This document shows positions 1-6,699 of a stretch of DNA of 11,677 nt, one piece after another. Each line of letters opens with the position of its first letter. Position 1 is the first letter of the stretch. The position numbers were made by a program, and so were the translations under genes. Where the stretch lies: positions 1-11,677 of the forward strand of contig CAIXVA010000171.1 in the NCBI GenBank assembly GCA_903922745.1, written 5' to 3'. The DNA is from an uncultured Actinomycetes bacterium (lineage in GTDB: Bacteria; Actinomycetota; Actinomycetes; Nanopelagicales; Nanopelagicaceae). Under the pieces are notes generated by a model. The model was not told the origin of the DNA, did no database searches, and saw only the letters and a list, made by a program, of their open reading frames with translations.

Positions 1-569
1 GCAAAAAGACGAAGTGAAAGCGTCAGTGGACGCACAACAAAGAATGTAAGAACTTCAAGAGGTGTAATCAAAATGTATGCAGCTTTTGGAACGCCAGGCA
101 TGAACAAAATTTCCTTGAAGTACTTAAGTGCGCCCTGCTTGCGTACGCCTACGTAGTGGAAGACCAAATATGTAGATAGCGCCAAGATATAAGGGAATGA
201 AACATGCGACATCGTTGGGAACTGAATCAACGGAATAATTCCGAAAAGATTGTTCACCAAAATAAATGTAAACAAGGTAAATAGGTACGGCACAAAACGC
301 ATGAAGTCATGGCCGATGACCTCTTTAGCTAAGTTTTCACGCACAAATGAATAGACCGATTCACCGGCAAATTGGAACTTGCTGGGAATAATCGCTGCTT
401 TGCGCGCTGACAAAATGAAGAATGTTGAAATTAAAATTACTGAAAGAAATACTAAAAGAATTGGTTTGGTCGTATATGTGTTGTCGCCAAAAATTGGAGG
501 AAGTTGGAAGTCTTTGCTGCTAGGCGGGACGAATCCCCCACCTTCAGCAGAACGCAGTAGAACGCGCAC
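1..569 (-). CDS. atpB: F1Fo ATP synthase subunit a, 3' end cut off by window edge
   Basis: Membrane subunit a of the Fo proton channel, which passes protons to the c-ring. I translated 189 residues plus two bases; the reading frame runs out of the window. The protein begins MRVLLRSAEGGGF, has a short acidic/proline N-terminal stretch (about 8-36), hydrophobic segments near 36-54, 92-116, 124-141 and 163-180, and ends in RPLTLSLRLF. That ending matches the subunit a helix carrying the essential Arg (R210 in E. coli), here R187. The start is taken as GTG at 569 because an in-frame TGA lies four codons upstream and GAGGAG sits five bases away. An ATG at 573 is out of frame and reaches a stop after nine codons. 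It follows the atpZ-like gene by 128 bp, and atpE and the rest of the operon should lie outside the window. Identity is secure; the start less so. Confidence 0.95.
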   Translation of the reverse strand, partial: MRVLLRSAEGGGFVPPSSKDFQLPPIFGDNTYTTKPILLVFLSVILISTFFILSARKAAIIPSKFQFAGESVYSFVRENLAKEVIGHDFMRFVPYLFTLFTFILVNNLFGIIPLIQFPTMSHVSFPYILALSTYLVFHYVGVRKQGALKYFKEILFMPGVPKAAYILITPLEVLTFFVVRPLTLSLRLF

Positions 570-697
570 GCATACTCCTCACAGGCCAATACAGCTGGTT
601 GATCTAACGGGAAGACGGGGCAACCCTATGGGAGAGGGGTTATTTATGAGAAATCGAAATGGGTCTAGAAATTGTGAGATTGAGCGGGGGCTTTGGC
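570..697 (-). other. atpZ-atpB spacer, no firm element
   Basis: This 128-bp gap is long for the run of genes it sits in. It holds the atpB ribosome binding site at its end. A weak inverted repeat (AACCC and GGGTT flanking a 10-base loop, about 626-645) has no T-run, so I do not call a terminator. I see no convincing -35/-10 pair, although a local atpB promoter or a processing site is possible. Confidence 0.35.
574..580 (-). promoter_or_regulatory. Shine-Dalgarno for atpB
   Basis: GAGGAGT on the minus strand, with AGGAG five bases before GTG at 569 but only one base before the out-of-frame ATG at 573. The spacing favours the GTG as the true atpB start. Confidence 0.7.
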
Positions 698-886
698 CTA
701 TTCGCGGCCGAAGCGCAGCCAGACCAGGTAGATCGCCCCGCTGATTCCGACGAGCAAGCCGATCAGGGTGAAAATTCCCTTGTCCAGCCATTTGTCCAGC
801 CCGTAGCCGATGCCACCCCAGAAAAGCAGGCCAGATAAGAGGTATCCAAAGATGGTCCACATTGCATTTTCATCGCGGTTTGCCAT
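698..886 (-). CDS. small AtpZ-like membrane protein of the ATP synthase operon
   Basis: A 62-residue protein with two predicted membrane helices (about 9-27 and 38-57). They are joined by GYGLDKWLDKG, which resembles the glycine-rich, Asp/Trp-containing connector of the AtpZ (AtpZ/AtpI, 'ATPase_gene1') family. In alkaliphilic Bacillus the AtpZ and AtpI proteins have been linked to Mg2+ supply and assembly of the ATP synthase; the role here is inferred from that. The start at ATG 886 is supported by AAGGAG five bases upstream. It lies 22 bp after atpI and before atpB. Base use is odd: I count 105 G+C in 189 bases (56%) and 47 of 63 third positions G or C, with many CTG, GGC and ATC codons, clearly above the neighbouring genes. 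The family call rests on pattern and position, not on an alignment. Confidence 0.75.
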   Translation of the reverse strand: MANRDENAMWTIFGYLLSGLLFWGGIGYGLDKWLDKGIFTLIGLLVGISGAIYLVWLRFGRE

Positions 887-891
887 GGTGA

Positions 892-897
892 CTCCTT
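892..897 (-). promoter_or_regulatory. Shine-Dalgarno for the atpZ-like gene
   Basis: AAGGAG on the minus strand, five bases before ATG at 886, in the 22-bp gap after the atpI stop. It is a near-consensus site and supports the small gene as really translated. Confidence 0.75.
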
Positions 898-908
898 CTA
901 ATCAGTTC

Positions 909-1343
909 TTACCTGTCGAGGTCGGATGCGTTGGTTACGGGCAGAGGTAAATGTAGGCGAAGTTTCATGTAACTGGCAATCTCGCCCCATAGCCAGGCGA
1001 TTGTCAGCGCTACTGCCGTGATCCCAAAGGCGGTCCGGTTAATTGTGGCTCTATCTGTGTATTTCGATATGGCCCATAGCAAAGCCCCCAGTGCAAAGAG
1101 CTTGGCAAAGTATGAAAACAACGCCATCGCCATGGTTGAGATTGGATCCAAATTACGAGTCATGCGTGAAACAGCAATATGAATGACAAAAAAGATAATG
1201 ACTACAAATTGTGCAAGTAGTGCTCCCCAAAAACCGCTCTTCCCTTGAACAACTGCAGATGCTGCAATTGCAACAAGGCTTACGACAAGAGTTGGAACAA
1301 ATGCTCCACGTAACAACTGTGACTCATTGCTTGGCTGACTCAT
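909..1343 (-). CDS. atpI: ATP synthase protein I (AtpI family)
   Basis: A 144-residue integral membrane protein with four predicted helices (about 13-32, 38-59, 74-95 and 104-124) and short polar ends, the size and topology expected of AtpI (ATP-synt_I family). AtpI helps assemble the c-ring of the F1Fo ATP synthase in several bacteria and is often dispensable; its function here is inferred from family and place. The start ATG at 1343 overlaps the wecA stop in the sequence ATGA, so the two genes should be translationally coupled. An AGAAGG ribosome binding site lies inside the wecA 3' end. The family is poorly conserved in sequence, so the position between wecA and atpB carries much of the weight. 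Confidence 0.82.
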   Translation of the reverse strand: MSQPSNESQLLRGAFVPTLVVSLVAIAASAVVQGKSGFWGALLAQFVVIIFFVIHIAVSRMTRNLDPISTMAMALFSYFAKLFALGALLWAISKYTDRATINRTAFGITAVALTIAWLWGEIASYMKLRLHLPLPVTNASDLDR

Positions 1344-2419
1344 GCTGCAACCTTCTTTTTGTATTTCATAACAGCAGCGCTAGTTGACGCAAAAAATAAT
1401 GCTGTCAAAACTGCAATCCACCATGGTGCGAAAGCTAAGACAGTTACAGGAAATGCGATTGTTGCGGTCCAAAGGTAAACGATTAAAACAGTCTGACCAG
1501 TTGTGTTGCCAGCACTTAATAAGCGGTGATGCAGATGCAAGTTATCTGGAGCAAAAGGTGATTTACCGGCTTTGACTCGACGACTAACTGCAAGAAGTAA
1601 ATCCAAAAATGGAATCGCAAGGACTGCAAAAGGAAGTAAGAGCGGTAAAAGTGTTGGTCCCAATTTTTCAGCTGAAATCGCGTTGGGATCAACCTGTCCG
1701 GTTAATGTAATTGCAGAGACTGATAGCAATAGACCCAACAACATCGATCCGCTATCCCCCATAAAAATCTTTGCTGGGCTCAAATTGTGTGGCAAGAAAC
1801 CAAGGCAAATACCTATTAAAACCGCTGTTATTAACGAAGGTGCGCCTGCGCGGCTAAAACCATAATCAACAGCTAGTAAGTAAGCAAAGGCAAAAAAGGC
1901 GATTCCTGAAATCGCGACGACACCTGCTGCAAGTCCATCCATGCCGTCGATGAAGTTAACCGCATTAACAACAACTAAGACGATTAAAACTGTTAGCAAC
2001 TGGCCGATACTTGGTGGCAAGGTAATGACGCCATTAATCGGAAGCCACAAAATTTGAATTCCGTACAACAGTAAAATGCCGGCAGTAAATACCTGGCCAG
2101 CAAGCTTGGTGAGTGCATCTAGTTCAAAGCGGTCATCTGCCATTCCTAGCAAAACTATGGCCGTTGATGCTAAAAATATTCCCTGTGCTTCATGCCCAAT
2201 AGATTTTCCAACAAGAGGCAAGTTGTTAACGATCGCAAAAGTAAAAGCCATCGCAGCCCACATCGCGACTCCGCCCCAGCGAGCAGTTGGAGTGCTGTGA
2301 ATATCGCGTTCACGAATACCCGCAACTGCGCCGAAGCGAACTGCTTGGGCGCGAACTATGGGAGTAATCAGATAACACAAAGCTGCAGATATCAGCAGGG
2401 TTACTAAATACTCGCGCAT
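1340..2419 (-). CDS. wecA: polyprenyl-phosphate N-acetylhexosamine-1-phosphate transferase (WecA/TagO/MraY family)
   Basis: A multi-pass membrane enzyme that transfers a sugar-1-phosphate, most likely GlcNAc-1-P from UDP-GlcNAc, to a polyprenyl phosphate to start a cell-envelope glycan. The 359 residues are almost wholly hydrophobic, with about ten or eleven helices. Family motifs are present in order: STPTARWGGVAM (42-53), the Asp pair in MADDRFELDALTKL (93-106), NAVNFIDGMDGLAAG (152-166), FMGDSGSMLLG (219-229) and DNLHLHHRLL (292-301). The HLHHRLL form points to the WecA/TagO side of the family rather than MraY. Mycobacterial and streptomycete genomes have such a gene just before atpI. It starts 9 bp after glyA with no obvious ribosome binding site and overlaps atpI by four bases. 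The exact sugar and end product cannot be read from sequence. Confidence 0.9.
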   Translation of the reverse strand: MREYLVTLLISAALCYLITPIVRAQAVRFGAVAGIRERDIHSTPTARWGGVAMWAAMAFTFAIVNNLPLVGKSIGHEAQGIFLASTAIVLLGMADDRFELDALTKLAGQVFTAGILLLYGIQILWLPINGVITLPPSIGQLLTVLIVLVVVNAVNFIDGMDGLAAGVVAISGIAFFAFAYLLAVDYGFSRAGAPSLITAVLIGICLGFLPHNLSPAKIFMGDSGSMLLGLLLSVSAITLTGQVDPNAISAEKLGPTLLPLLLPFAVLAIPFLDLLLAVSRRVKAGKSPFAPDNLHLHHRLLSAGNTTGQTVLIVYLWTATIAFPVTVLAFAPWWIAVLTALFFASTSAAVMKYKKKVAA

Positions 2420-2428
2420 TACTAAGTG

Positions 2429-3691
2429 TTATGCCTGGTAAATAGGAAAGCGTGCAGTCAATGCATGAACTTCAGACTTGATTGCCGCATGTGCTGCCGC
2501 ATCATCAGTCTTGATGGCACGTGAAATTAATGTCGCAATCTGCTTCATTTCTTCAACGCCCATTCCTTGGGTAGTTGTTGCAGGTGAACCAACGCGAATA
2601 CCGCTTGTAATGCCAGGCTTTTCTGGATCATAAGGAATTGAGTTTTTGTTCATAACAATTCCTGCTGCCCCGCAACGCTCGTCGGCAACCTTGCCGGTAA
2701 CGCCGGTGCTACGAATATCCATTAGTGCTAAGTGTGTTTCAGTACCGCCAGATACTGCGCGCATTCCTTCTGCTTCAAGGGCAGCGGCAAGTGCCTTTGC
2801 ATTAACGATGACATCAGCAGCATATTTTTGATAAGCAGGTGTTGCGCACTCTGCGAGCGCAATTGCCTTGCCAGCAACAGCAGACATGATCGGACCACCC
2901 TGCATTCCAGGGAATACAGCCTTATCAATTGCAGCGGCATGTTCTGCCTTAGCCAAAATCATTCCACCGCGTGGTCCACGCAAAACTTTGTGAGTTGTAA
3001 ATGAAACAACATCGGCATATGGCACTGGAGAAGGAATTGCTTTTCCAGCAACTAAACCAATGAAGTGAGCAGCATCGACCCACATGATTGCGCCAACCTC
3101 ATCGCAAATCTCGCGAATCTTTTTAAAATCAACAAGTGATGGATATGCCGTCGCACCTGAGCAAATCATCTTTGGCTTTGTGGCAATTGCCTGATCGCGT
3201 AGCTGGTCGTAGTCAATTAGTTCGTTGTCTTGGCGGACACCGTATGACTCAATGTTGAACCACTTACCTGAAAAGTTAACTGGAGATCCATGAGTTAAGT
3301 GACCACCATGTGCCAAAGACATCGCAAGCACTGTGTCCCCTGGCTTAGTAAATGCTTGATAGACGGCAACGTTTGCAGATGCACCTGAGTGTGGCTGAAC
3401 ATTTGCATGTTCTGCGCCGAACAAACTCTTCGCGCGATCAATAGCTAGGTATTCCGCCTTATCGACCTCTTCGCACCCGCCGTAGTAACGCTTGCCTGGA
3501 TAACCTTCGGCATACTTATTCGAAAGGGTTGATCCAAGAGCGGCTAAGACTGCGCGAGATGTGAAGTTTTCAGATGCAATCAACTGCAGGTTGGTCTGTT
3601 GACGCTTGAGTTCAGATAAAAGAACTGCAGCAATGTCAGGATCCTGCTGTGTTAAGAGGTTGAAATCTGGGCCATAGAAAGTTTCGGACAT
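2429..3691 (-). CDS. glyA: serine hydroxymethyltransferase
   Basis: Cytoplasmic PLP enzyme that converts serine and tetrahydrofolate to glycine and 5,10-methylene-THF, the main source of one-carbon units. The 420-residue length is normal. Visible signatures are LIASENFTS (37-45), the segment NKYAEGYPGKRYYGG (58-72), HSGASANVAVY (101-111), VDAAHFIGLVAG (205-216) and the PLP-lysine motif SFTTHKVLRGPRGG, with Lys235. I chose ATG at 3691 over the in-frame TTG at 3697, because the best ribosome binding sequence (AGGG at 3699-3702) is too close to the TTG. The gene follows the sua5 homologue by 41 bp and precedes wecA by 9 bp. The spacer upstream contains repeats that could fold over the ribosome binding site. 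Identity is certain. Confidence 0.97.
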   Translation of the reverse strand: MSETFYGPDFNLLTQQDPDIAAVLLSELKRQQTNLQLIASENFTSRAVLAALGSTLSNKYAEGYPGKRYYGGCEEVDKAEYLAIDRAKSLFGAEHANVQPHSGASANVAVYQAFTKPGDTVLAMSLAHGGHLTHGSPVNFSGKWFNIESYGVRQDNELIDYDQLRDQAIATKPKMICSGATAYPSLVDFKKIREICDEVGAIMWVDAAHFIGLVAGKAIPSPVPYADVVSFTTHKVLRGPRGGMILAKAEHAAAIDKAVFPGMQGGPIMSAVAGKAIALAECATPAYQKYAADVIVNAKALAAALEAEGMRAVSGGTETHLALMDIRSTGVTGKVADERCGAAGIVMNKNSIPYDPEKPGITSGIRVGSPATTTQGMGVEEMKQIATLISRAIKTDDAAAHAAIKSEVHALTARFPIYQA

Positions 3692-3695
3692 GGCC

Positions 3696-3725
3696 AAACC
3701 CTATAGGGCTTAGGGCTTAAAAGCC
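3696..3725 (-). promoter_or_regulatory. nested repeats and hairpins over the glyA ribosome binding site
   Basis: On the minus strand the order is GGCTT (3725-3721), two back-to-back copies of AAGCCCT (3718-3712 and 3711-3705), and ATAGGGTTT. The second copy can pair with GGGTTT (3696-3701) around a TATA loop and hide the weak AGGG ribosome binding site. GGCTT can instead pair with either AAGCC copy. The pairings are seen; any regulatory role is inference. Confidence 0.4.
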
Positions 3726-3732
3726 TGTTGCG

Positions 3733-4377
3733 CTACTCGCCTGTAGCGCCAGGAACGATTGCCTGAATTTCGGCGAGTGAGATTGCCCCCACGCGAAGAA
3801 CCCGAACCCCGGTCTCGTCCGCCTCAATTACCGTAGAAATCGGACCTTTTCGAAGATTTCCATTGTCAAACTTGAGTGCCACATCAGAATCTAAAACAAA
3901 GATGTCACCCAAGGATTTTGCAGGAGCCATTCCTTTACGAGAAGCACTTGCAATAGCTAGTGGACCAGTTTGCGTGACAAGTGCTTTGGCAAACTTAGCT
4001 TTTGGAATTCGAACACTGACACGATCTAATTGATTGTTATCGCCAAGATCCCAGCTAAGACCGGTTTGTGGGCGCAGATTAAGGGACACCATCCCTGGCC
4101 AAAACTTTTTCATCAAACCTTTTATTTCAGGAGTTACTTCGCGAATGATTCCTTCAGTTGTTTTTACAGTGCCAACAATTACTTGGGCTGCTGTAAACAA
4201 GGGATCTCCACGCAATACATGCATCGCACGGACAGTGTCTGCTCTAAAGGCATCACATGCAAAGGCATAGCTGTTTTCCATTGGAATAATAATTATGAAT
4301 CCATCGGCGATCGCTTTGGCAGCCTTGTTAACATGGCGGGTTAGTTCACCCTTTTTTAAATCAATATCTTTTGCCAT
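3733..4377 (-). CDS. divergent Sua5/YrdC/YwlC-family protein, activity doubtful
   Basis: The family makes threonylcarbamoyl-AMP from threonine, bicarbonate and ATP for t6A37 of tRNA. The 214-residue protein has the fold's landmarks: the N-terminal strand-turn (28-43), FWPGMVSLNL (92-101), SVRIP (121-125), STVIE (181-185) and VRVLRVGAIS near the end. This place after prmC is where actinobacteria keep sua5. The key motifs are altered. The usual P-T-[ED]-T-V-Y-G-L-G reads PMENSYAFA (32-40), the K-x-R motif reads LRGDPL (55-60), and the S-S-A-N-x-S-G motif reads ASASRKG (143-149). The start ATG at 4377 has an ideal AGGAGG five bases away, and the reading frame is intact without stops. I read it as either a functionally shifted paralogue or an enzyme with unusual residues; no symbol is given because the t6A role is uncertain. 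Confidence 0.8.
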   Translation of the reverse strand: MAKDIDLKKGELTRHVNKAAKAIADGFIIIIPMENSYAFACDAFRADTVRAMHVLRGDPLFTAAQVIVGTVKTTEGIIREVTPEIKGLMKKFWPGMVSLNLRPQTGLSWDLGDNNQLDRVSVRIPKAKFAKALVTQTGPLAIASASRKGMAPAKSLGDIFVLDSDVALKFDNGNLRKGPISTVIEADETGVRVLRVGAISLAEIQAIVPGATGE

Positions 4378-4379
4378 GG

Positions 4380-5228
4380 CTACCTCCTCACCGCACTAGT
4401 CCAACGGGGACGACCTACTAGGTCATCATGCAGGGCTATTTCTAGAAAATCTACTCCCAGCGCTGCGGCAATTGCCGAGCCTTGATCCTCTGTATGTTCA
4501 ATTACCAAGACTCCCCCTGGCTTTAGCAAACGACTAGCAGCGGTGATAAATATTTGCGGAATTTCCATTCCTGTAGGACCGCCAAATAAAGCGATGTGTG
4601 GCTCAAAGCCAGCAACATCCCGTGGCAGCACTTGTGAATCAGGAACATAAGGCGGGTTAGCAATAACTACATCACACTTAATACCAGGCAAAACATCTGC
4701 AACATCGCCTTCAACAACCCGCACATTTTCAGCAATTACAGAAACGTTTTTCTTCAACCAGAACAAGGCTTCAGGGCTTTTTTCAACTGCAATAACCCGT
4801 GTTGTTGGAGCCTCAGTTGCAATCGCTAGTGACAGCGCGCCAGAACCAGCGCCAAGATCAATCACACTAACTGGCGCTGGCAGATTTTCGATGTGTTGCA
4901 AAACAGCTTCAACGAGTAGCTCTGATTCAGGCCGTGGCACAAGGACGCCAGGACCAACTTCAATATTTAAATATCTAAAACCGGCCGTCCCTGTTAAATA
5001 CTGCAGCGGTTCAAAGTTGAGTCGGCGATCCAACAGATCATAGAACTGCTCTTCTAGAACGTCTTTGTCGTCAATGCCAAGCAATGTCGATTCAACTAAG
5101 ACGGTGTTATGCAGATCCATTCGCGATAAACCAAGAACATGGGCCAATAAGTGCTCAGCATCTACTTCTGAAATTCCAGATTCAGCTAACTGCGATTTAG
5201 CATCGCGCAGAATCTCTTTGATGAGCAT
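4380..5228 (-). CDS. prmC: peptide chain release factor N5-glutamine methyltransferase
   Basis: SAM-dependent methyltransferase (HemK/PrmC) that methylates the glutamine of the GGQ motif in release factors RF1 and RF2. The 282-residue protein has an N-terminal helical domain (1-75), the linker LVPRPESELLVE (96-107), the SAM-binding motif DLGAGSGALSLAIA (124-137), and the catalytic NPPY (191-194) followed by the PrmC-like PHIALFGGPTG (210-220). I start it at ATG 5228, one base after the prfA stop. A longer reading to 5270 would add 14 residues overlapping the prfA 3' end and lacks support. No ribosome binding site is visible, so translation is probably coupled to prfA, whose product is its substrate. 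The stop is two bases before the next gene. Confidence 0.95.
   Translation of the reverse strand: MLIKEILRDAKSQLAESGISEVDAEHLLAHVLGLSRMDLHNTVLVESTLLGIDDKDVLEEQFYDLLDRRLNFEPLQYLTGTAGFRYLNIEVGPGVLVPRPESELLVEAVLQHIENLPAPVSVIDLGAGSGALSLAIATEAPTTRVIAVEKSPEALFWLKKNVSVIAENVRVVEGDVADVLPGIKCDVVIANPPYVPDSQVLPRDVAGFEPHIALFGGPTGMEIPQIFITAASRLLKPGGVLVIEHTEDQGSAIAAALGVDFLEIALHDDLVGRPRWTSAVRR
4382..4388 (-). promoter_or_regulatory. strong Shine-Dalgarno embedded in the prmC 3' end
   Basis: AGGAGGT on the minus strand spans the last prmC codons and the first base of its stop, five bases before ATG at 4377. It is the best ribosome binding site in the window, so the divergent Sua5-like protein is probably well translated. 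Confidence 0.75.
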
Positions 5229-5229
5229 G

Positions 5230-6312
5230 TTAGTTCGCGTTAGCCAAACGTGCAGCTTTGTCGGCATCAAGCAATGTTTGGATCATGTCATCTAGATCCC
5301 CGTTAAGGACTGCATCTAAGTTGTTTGACTTGTAATTAACACGGTGATCACTGATGCGATTTTCTGGGTAGTTATATGTGCGAATTCGCTCTGAACGATC
5401 AACTGTTCGAACCTGGCTCTTGCGCTCAGCAGAGGCAATCGCTTCAGCCTTTTCTTGAGCATCAGCCAAAAGGCGGGCACGCAAAATACGAAGCGCTGAT
5501 TCCTTGTTCTGAAGTTGGCTCTTTTCATTCTGGCAAGAGACAACAATTCCTGTTGGAACGTGAGTTAATCGCACAGCAGAGTCAGTTGTATTTACTGATT
5601 GACCACCAGGACCTGATGAACGATAAACATCTACGCGCACATCATTCATATTCAGGTCAACATCTACCTCTTCTGCTTCAGGCAAAATAAGCACACCGGC
5701 TGCAGATGTGTGAATACGACCCTGGCTTTCAGTCTCTGGCACACGCTGCACGCGGTGCACGCCACCTTCAAATTTCAATCGTGCATAGGGTGACTCACCA
5801 GGGGCGGCCACACCTTTAGATTTAACGGCGACAGAAATATCTTTGTACCCACCCATTTCACTTTCGGTGGCATCAATGATTTCAACTTTCCAATTGTGCT
5901 TTTCGGCATACCGCATATACATACGCAATAAGTCTCCAGCAAAAATTGCTGATTCATCGCCGCCAGCACCAGCTTTAACTTCCAAAATAACATCGCGGTC
6001 ATCATTGGGATCACGAGGCAATAACAACTCCTCTAACTTCGTTGCAGCTGCATCACGTGTTGCTTCAAGTGCTGGAATTTCGGAAGCAAAATCAGGATCA
6101 ACAGCGGCCAGTTCTGCAGCTGCCAACAAATCATCTTCAGATGACTTCCATGCTTTGAAACCTGCAACGACAGGACCTAGTTGGGCATAGCGGCGACCCA
6201 GCTTGCGCGCATTTGCTTGATCATCATGGATAGAGGGATCAGCCATCTTCGCTTCTAGTTCGGCGTATTCACGCACCATCTCATGTGCTGATGCAAAGCG
6301 ATCATTACTCAT
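5230..6312 (-). CDS. prfA: peptide chain release factor 1
   Basis: RF1 reads UAA and UAG stop codons in the ribosomal A site and triggers release of the peptide. The 360-residue length is typical. It shows the N-terminal helical domain (1-100), [20 protein letters not shown] (113-132), the stop-codon-reading P-x-T motif as PET at 192-194 within [16 protein letters not shown], and the peptidyl-hydrolysis motif GGQ (236-238) in [17 protein letters not shown]. PrmC, encoded next, methylates Gln238. ATG at 6312 is preceded by AAGGAG with six bases between. The gene lies just downstream of the rpmE terminator, so it should have its own promoter in the 6313-6361 stretch. I could not assign clear -35/-10 boxes there. 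Confidence 0.98.
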   Translation of the reverse strand: MSNDRFASAHEMVREYAELEAKMADPSIHDDQANARKLGRRYAQLGPVVAGFKAWKSSEDDLLAAAELAAVDPDFASEIPALEATRDAAATKLEELLLPRDPNDDRDVILEVKAGAGGDESAIFAGDLLRMYMRYAEKHNWKVEIIDATESEMGGYKDISVAVKSKGVAAPGESPYARLKFEGGVHRVQRVPETESQGRIHTSAAGVLILPEAEEVDVDLNMNDVRVDVYRSSGPGGQSVNTTDSAVRLTHVPTGIVVSCQNEKSQLQNKESALRILRARLLADAQEKAEAIASAERKSQVRTVDRSERIRTYNYPENRISDHRVNYKSNNLDAVLNGDLDDMIQTLLDADKAARLANAN

Positions 6313-6318
6313 TGACTG

Positions 6319-6324
6319 CTCCTT
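6319..6324 (-). promoter_or_regulatory. Shine-Dalgarno for prfA
   Basis: AAGGAG on the minus strand, six bases before ATG at 6312. It fixes the prfA start; another ATG at 6305 is out of frame. Confidence 0.75.
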
Positions 6325-6361
6325 TCTATTTCGTAGTTAGTCCAAGGTTGGGTAGAGAAAC

Positions 6362-6408
6362 AAAAAAAACCGCGACGCAACCCATAAGGGATGCGATGCG
6401 GTTTTTTT
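6362..6408 (-). terminator. intrinsic terminator after rpmE, symmetric on both strands
   Basis: The arms 6369-6383 and 6388-6402 pair around a 4-base loop: ACCGC, then CGCA, then CCC, with two small internal mismatches. On the minus strand the hairpin is followed by eight T (6369-6362) and preceded by an A-run, so it could also stop plus-strand transcripts. It separates rpmE from prfA. Confidence 0.92.
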
Positions 6409-6414
6409 AAAAAG

Positions 6415-6630
6415 CTAGTTTGCTGTCTTTTTACCGAAGCGCTCTTCGAACTTAGCCACGCGACCACCAGTATCAAGGATGCGCTGCTTACCTGTGTAGA
6501 ACGGGTGGCATACAGAACACACTTCAACATAAATTGAACCGCTTGCTACTGTTGAACGAGTTACAAACTTCTCGCCACAACCACAAGTAACTTGGGTGTC
6601 TTTGTACTCTGGGTGGATCTCTGGCTTCAT
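6415..6630 (-). CDS. rpmE: 50S ribosomal protein L31, zinc-binding type
   Basis: Small protein of the large ribosomal subunit that contributes to the bridge with the 30S subunit. The 71-residue sequence starts [11 protein letters not shown] and has the zinc-ligand pattern of the C+ form: Cys16 and Cys18 in CGCGEKF, then Cys38 and Cys41 in [13 protein letters not shown]. That is followed by the typical [16 protein letters not shown]. It is full length. An AAGGA ribosome binding site lies upstream of ATG 6630. A folded leader lies between rho and this gene and an intrinsic terminator follows, so it is probably a separate short transcript. Keeping all four cysteines means it is not the zinc-free L31 used under zinc shortage. 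Confidence 0.98.
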   Translation of the reverse strand: MKPEIHPEYKDTQVTCGCGEKFVTRSTVASGSIYVEVCSVCHPFYTGKQRILDTGGRVAKFEERFGKKTAN

Positions 6631-6651
6631 GGTTATTCCTTATATTCGTGT

Positions 6652-6699
6652 TTGGGTCTCATTGCTGAGTGAACCAAACGGACGGTTAACAGACCCCAA
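6652..6699 (-). ncRNA. candidate structured leader of rpmE (ribosomal protein leader)
   Basis: On the minus strand an outer helix pairs TTGGGGTCT (6699-6691) with AGACCCAA (6659-6652), with one bulged G. An inner helix pairs GTTAACC (6690-6684) with GGTTCAC (6675-6669), with one mismatch and an 8-base loop. The two helices stack directly on the 5' side, and nine unpaired bases (6660-6668) sit on the 3' side. The fold ends 21 bases before the rpmE start. L31 leader motifs, including an actinobacterial one, have been reported from comparative genomics; whether this matches their consensus I cannot test. Confidence 0.55.

Noticed and set aside
379..744. Plus-strand open frame of 121 codons across the atpB start and spacer
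   Set aside because: It runs antisense to atpB and the atpZ end, has no ribosome binding site, and its product is low-complexity Arg/Pro/Thr with no family features.
579..860. Minus-strand 93-codon frame overlapping the atpZ-like gene
   Set aside because: It is a frame shadow of the atpZ-like gene, which has the better start, ribosome binding site and membrane pattern.
3692..3697. TTG start for glyA, two codons upstream
   Set aside because: The ribosome binding sequence is too close to it; ATG at 3691 fits better.
5229..5270. Longer prmC start adding 14 residues
   Set aside because: It would overlap the prfA end and lacks a ribosome binding site. ATG at 5228 gives the usual PrmC N-terminus right after the prfA stop.
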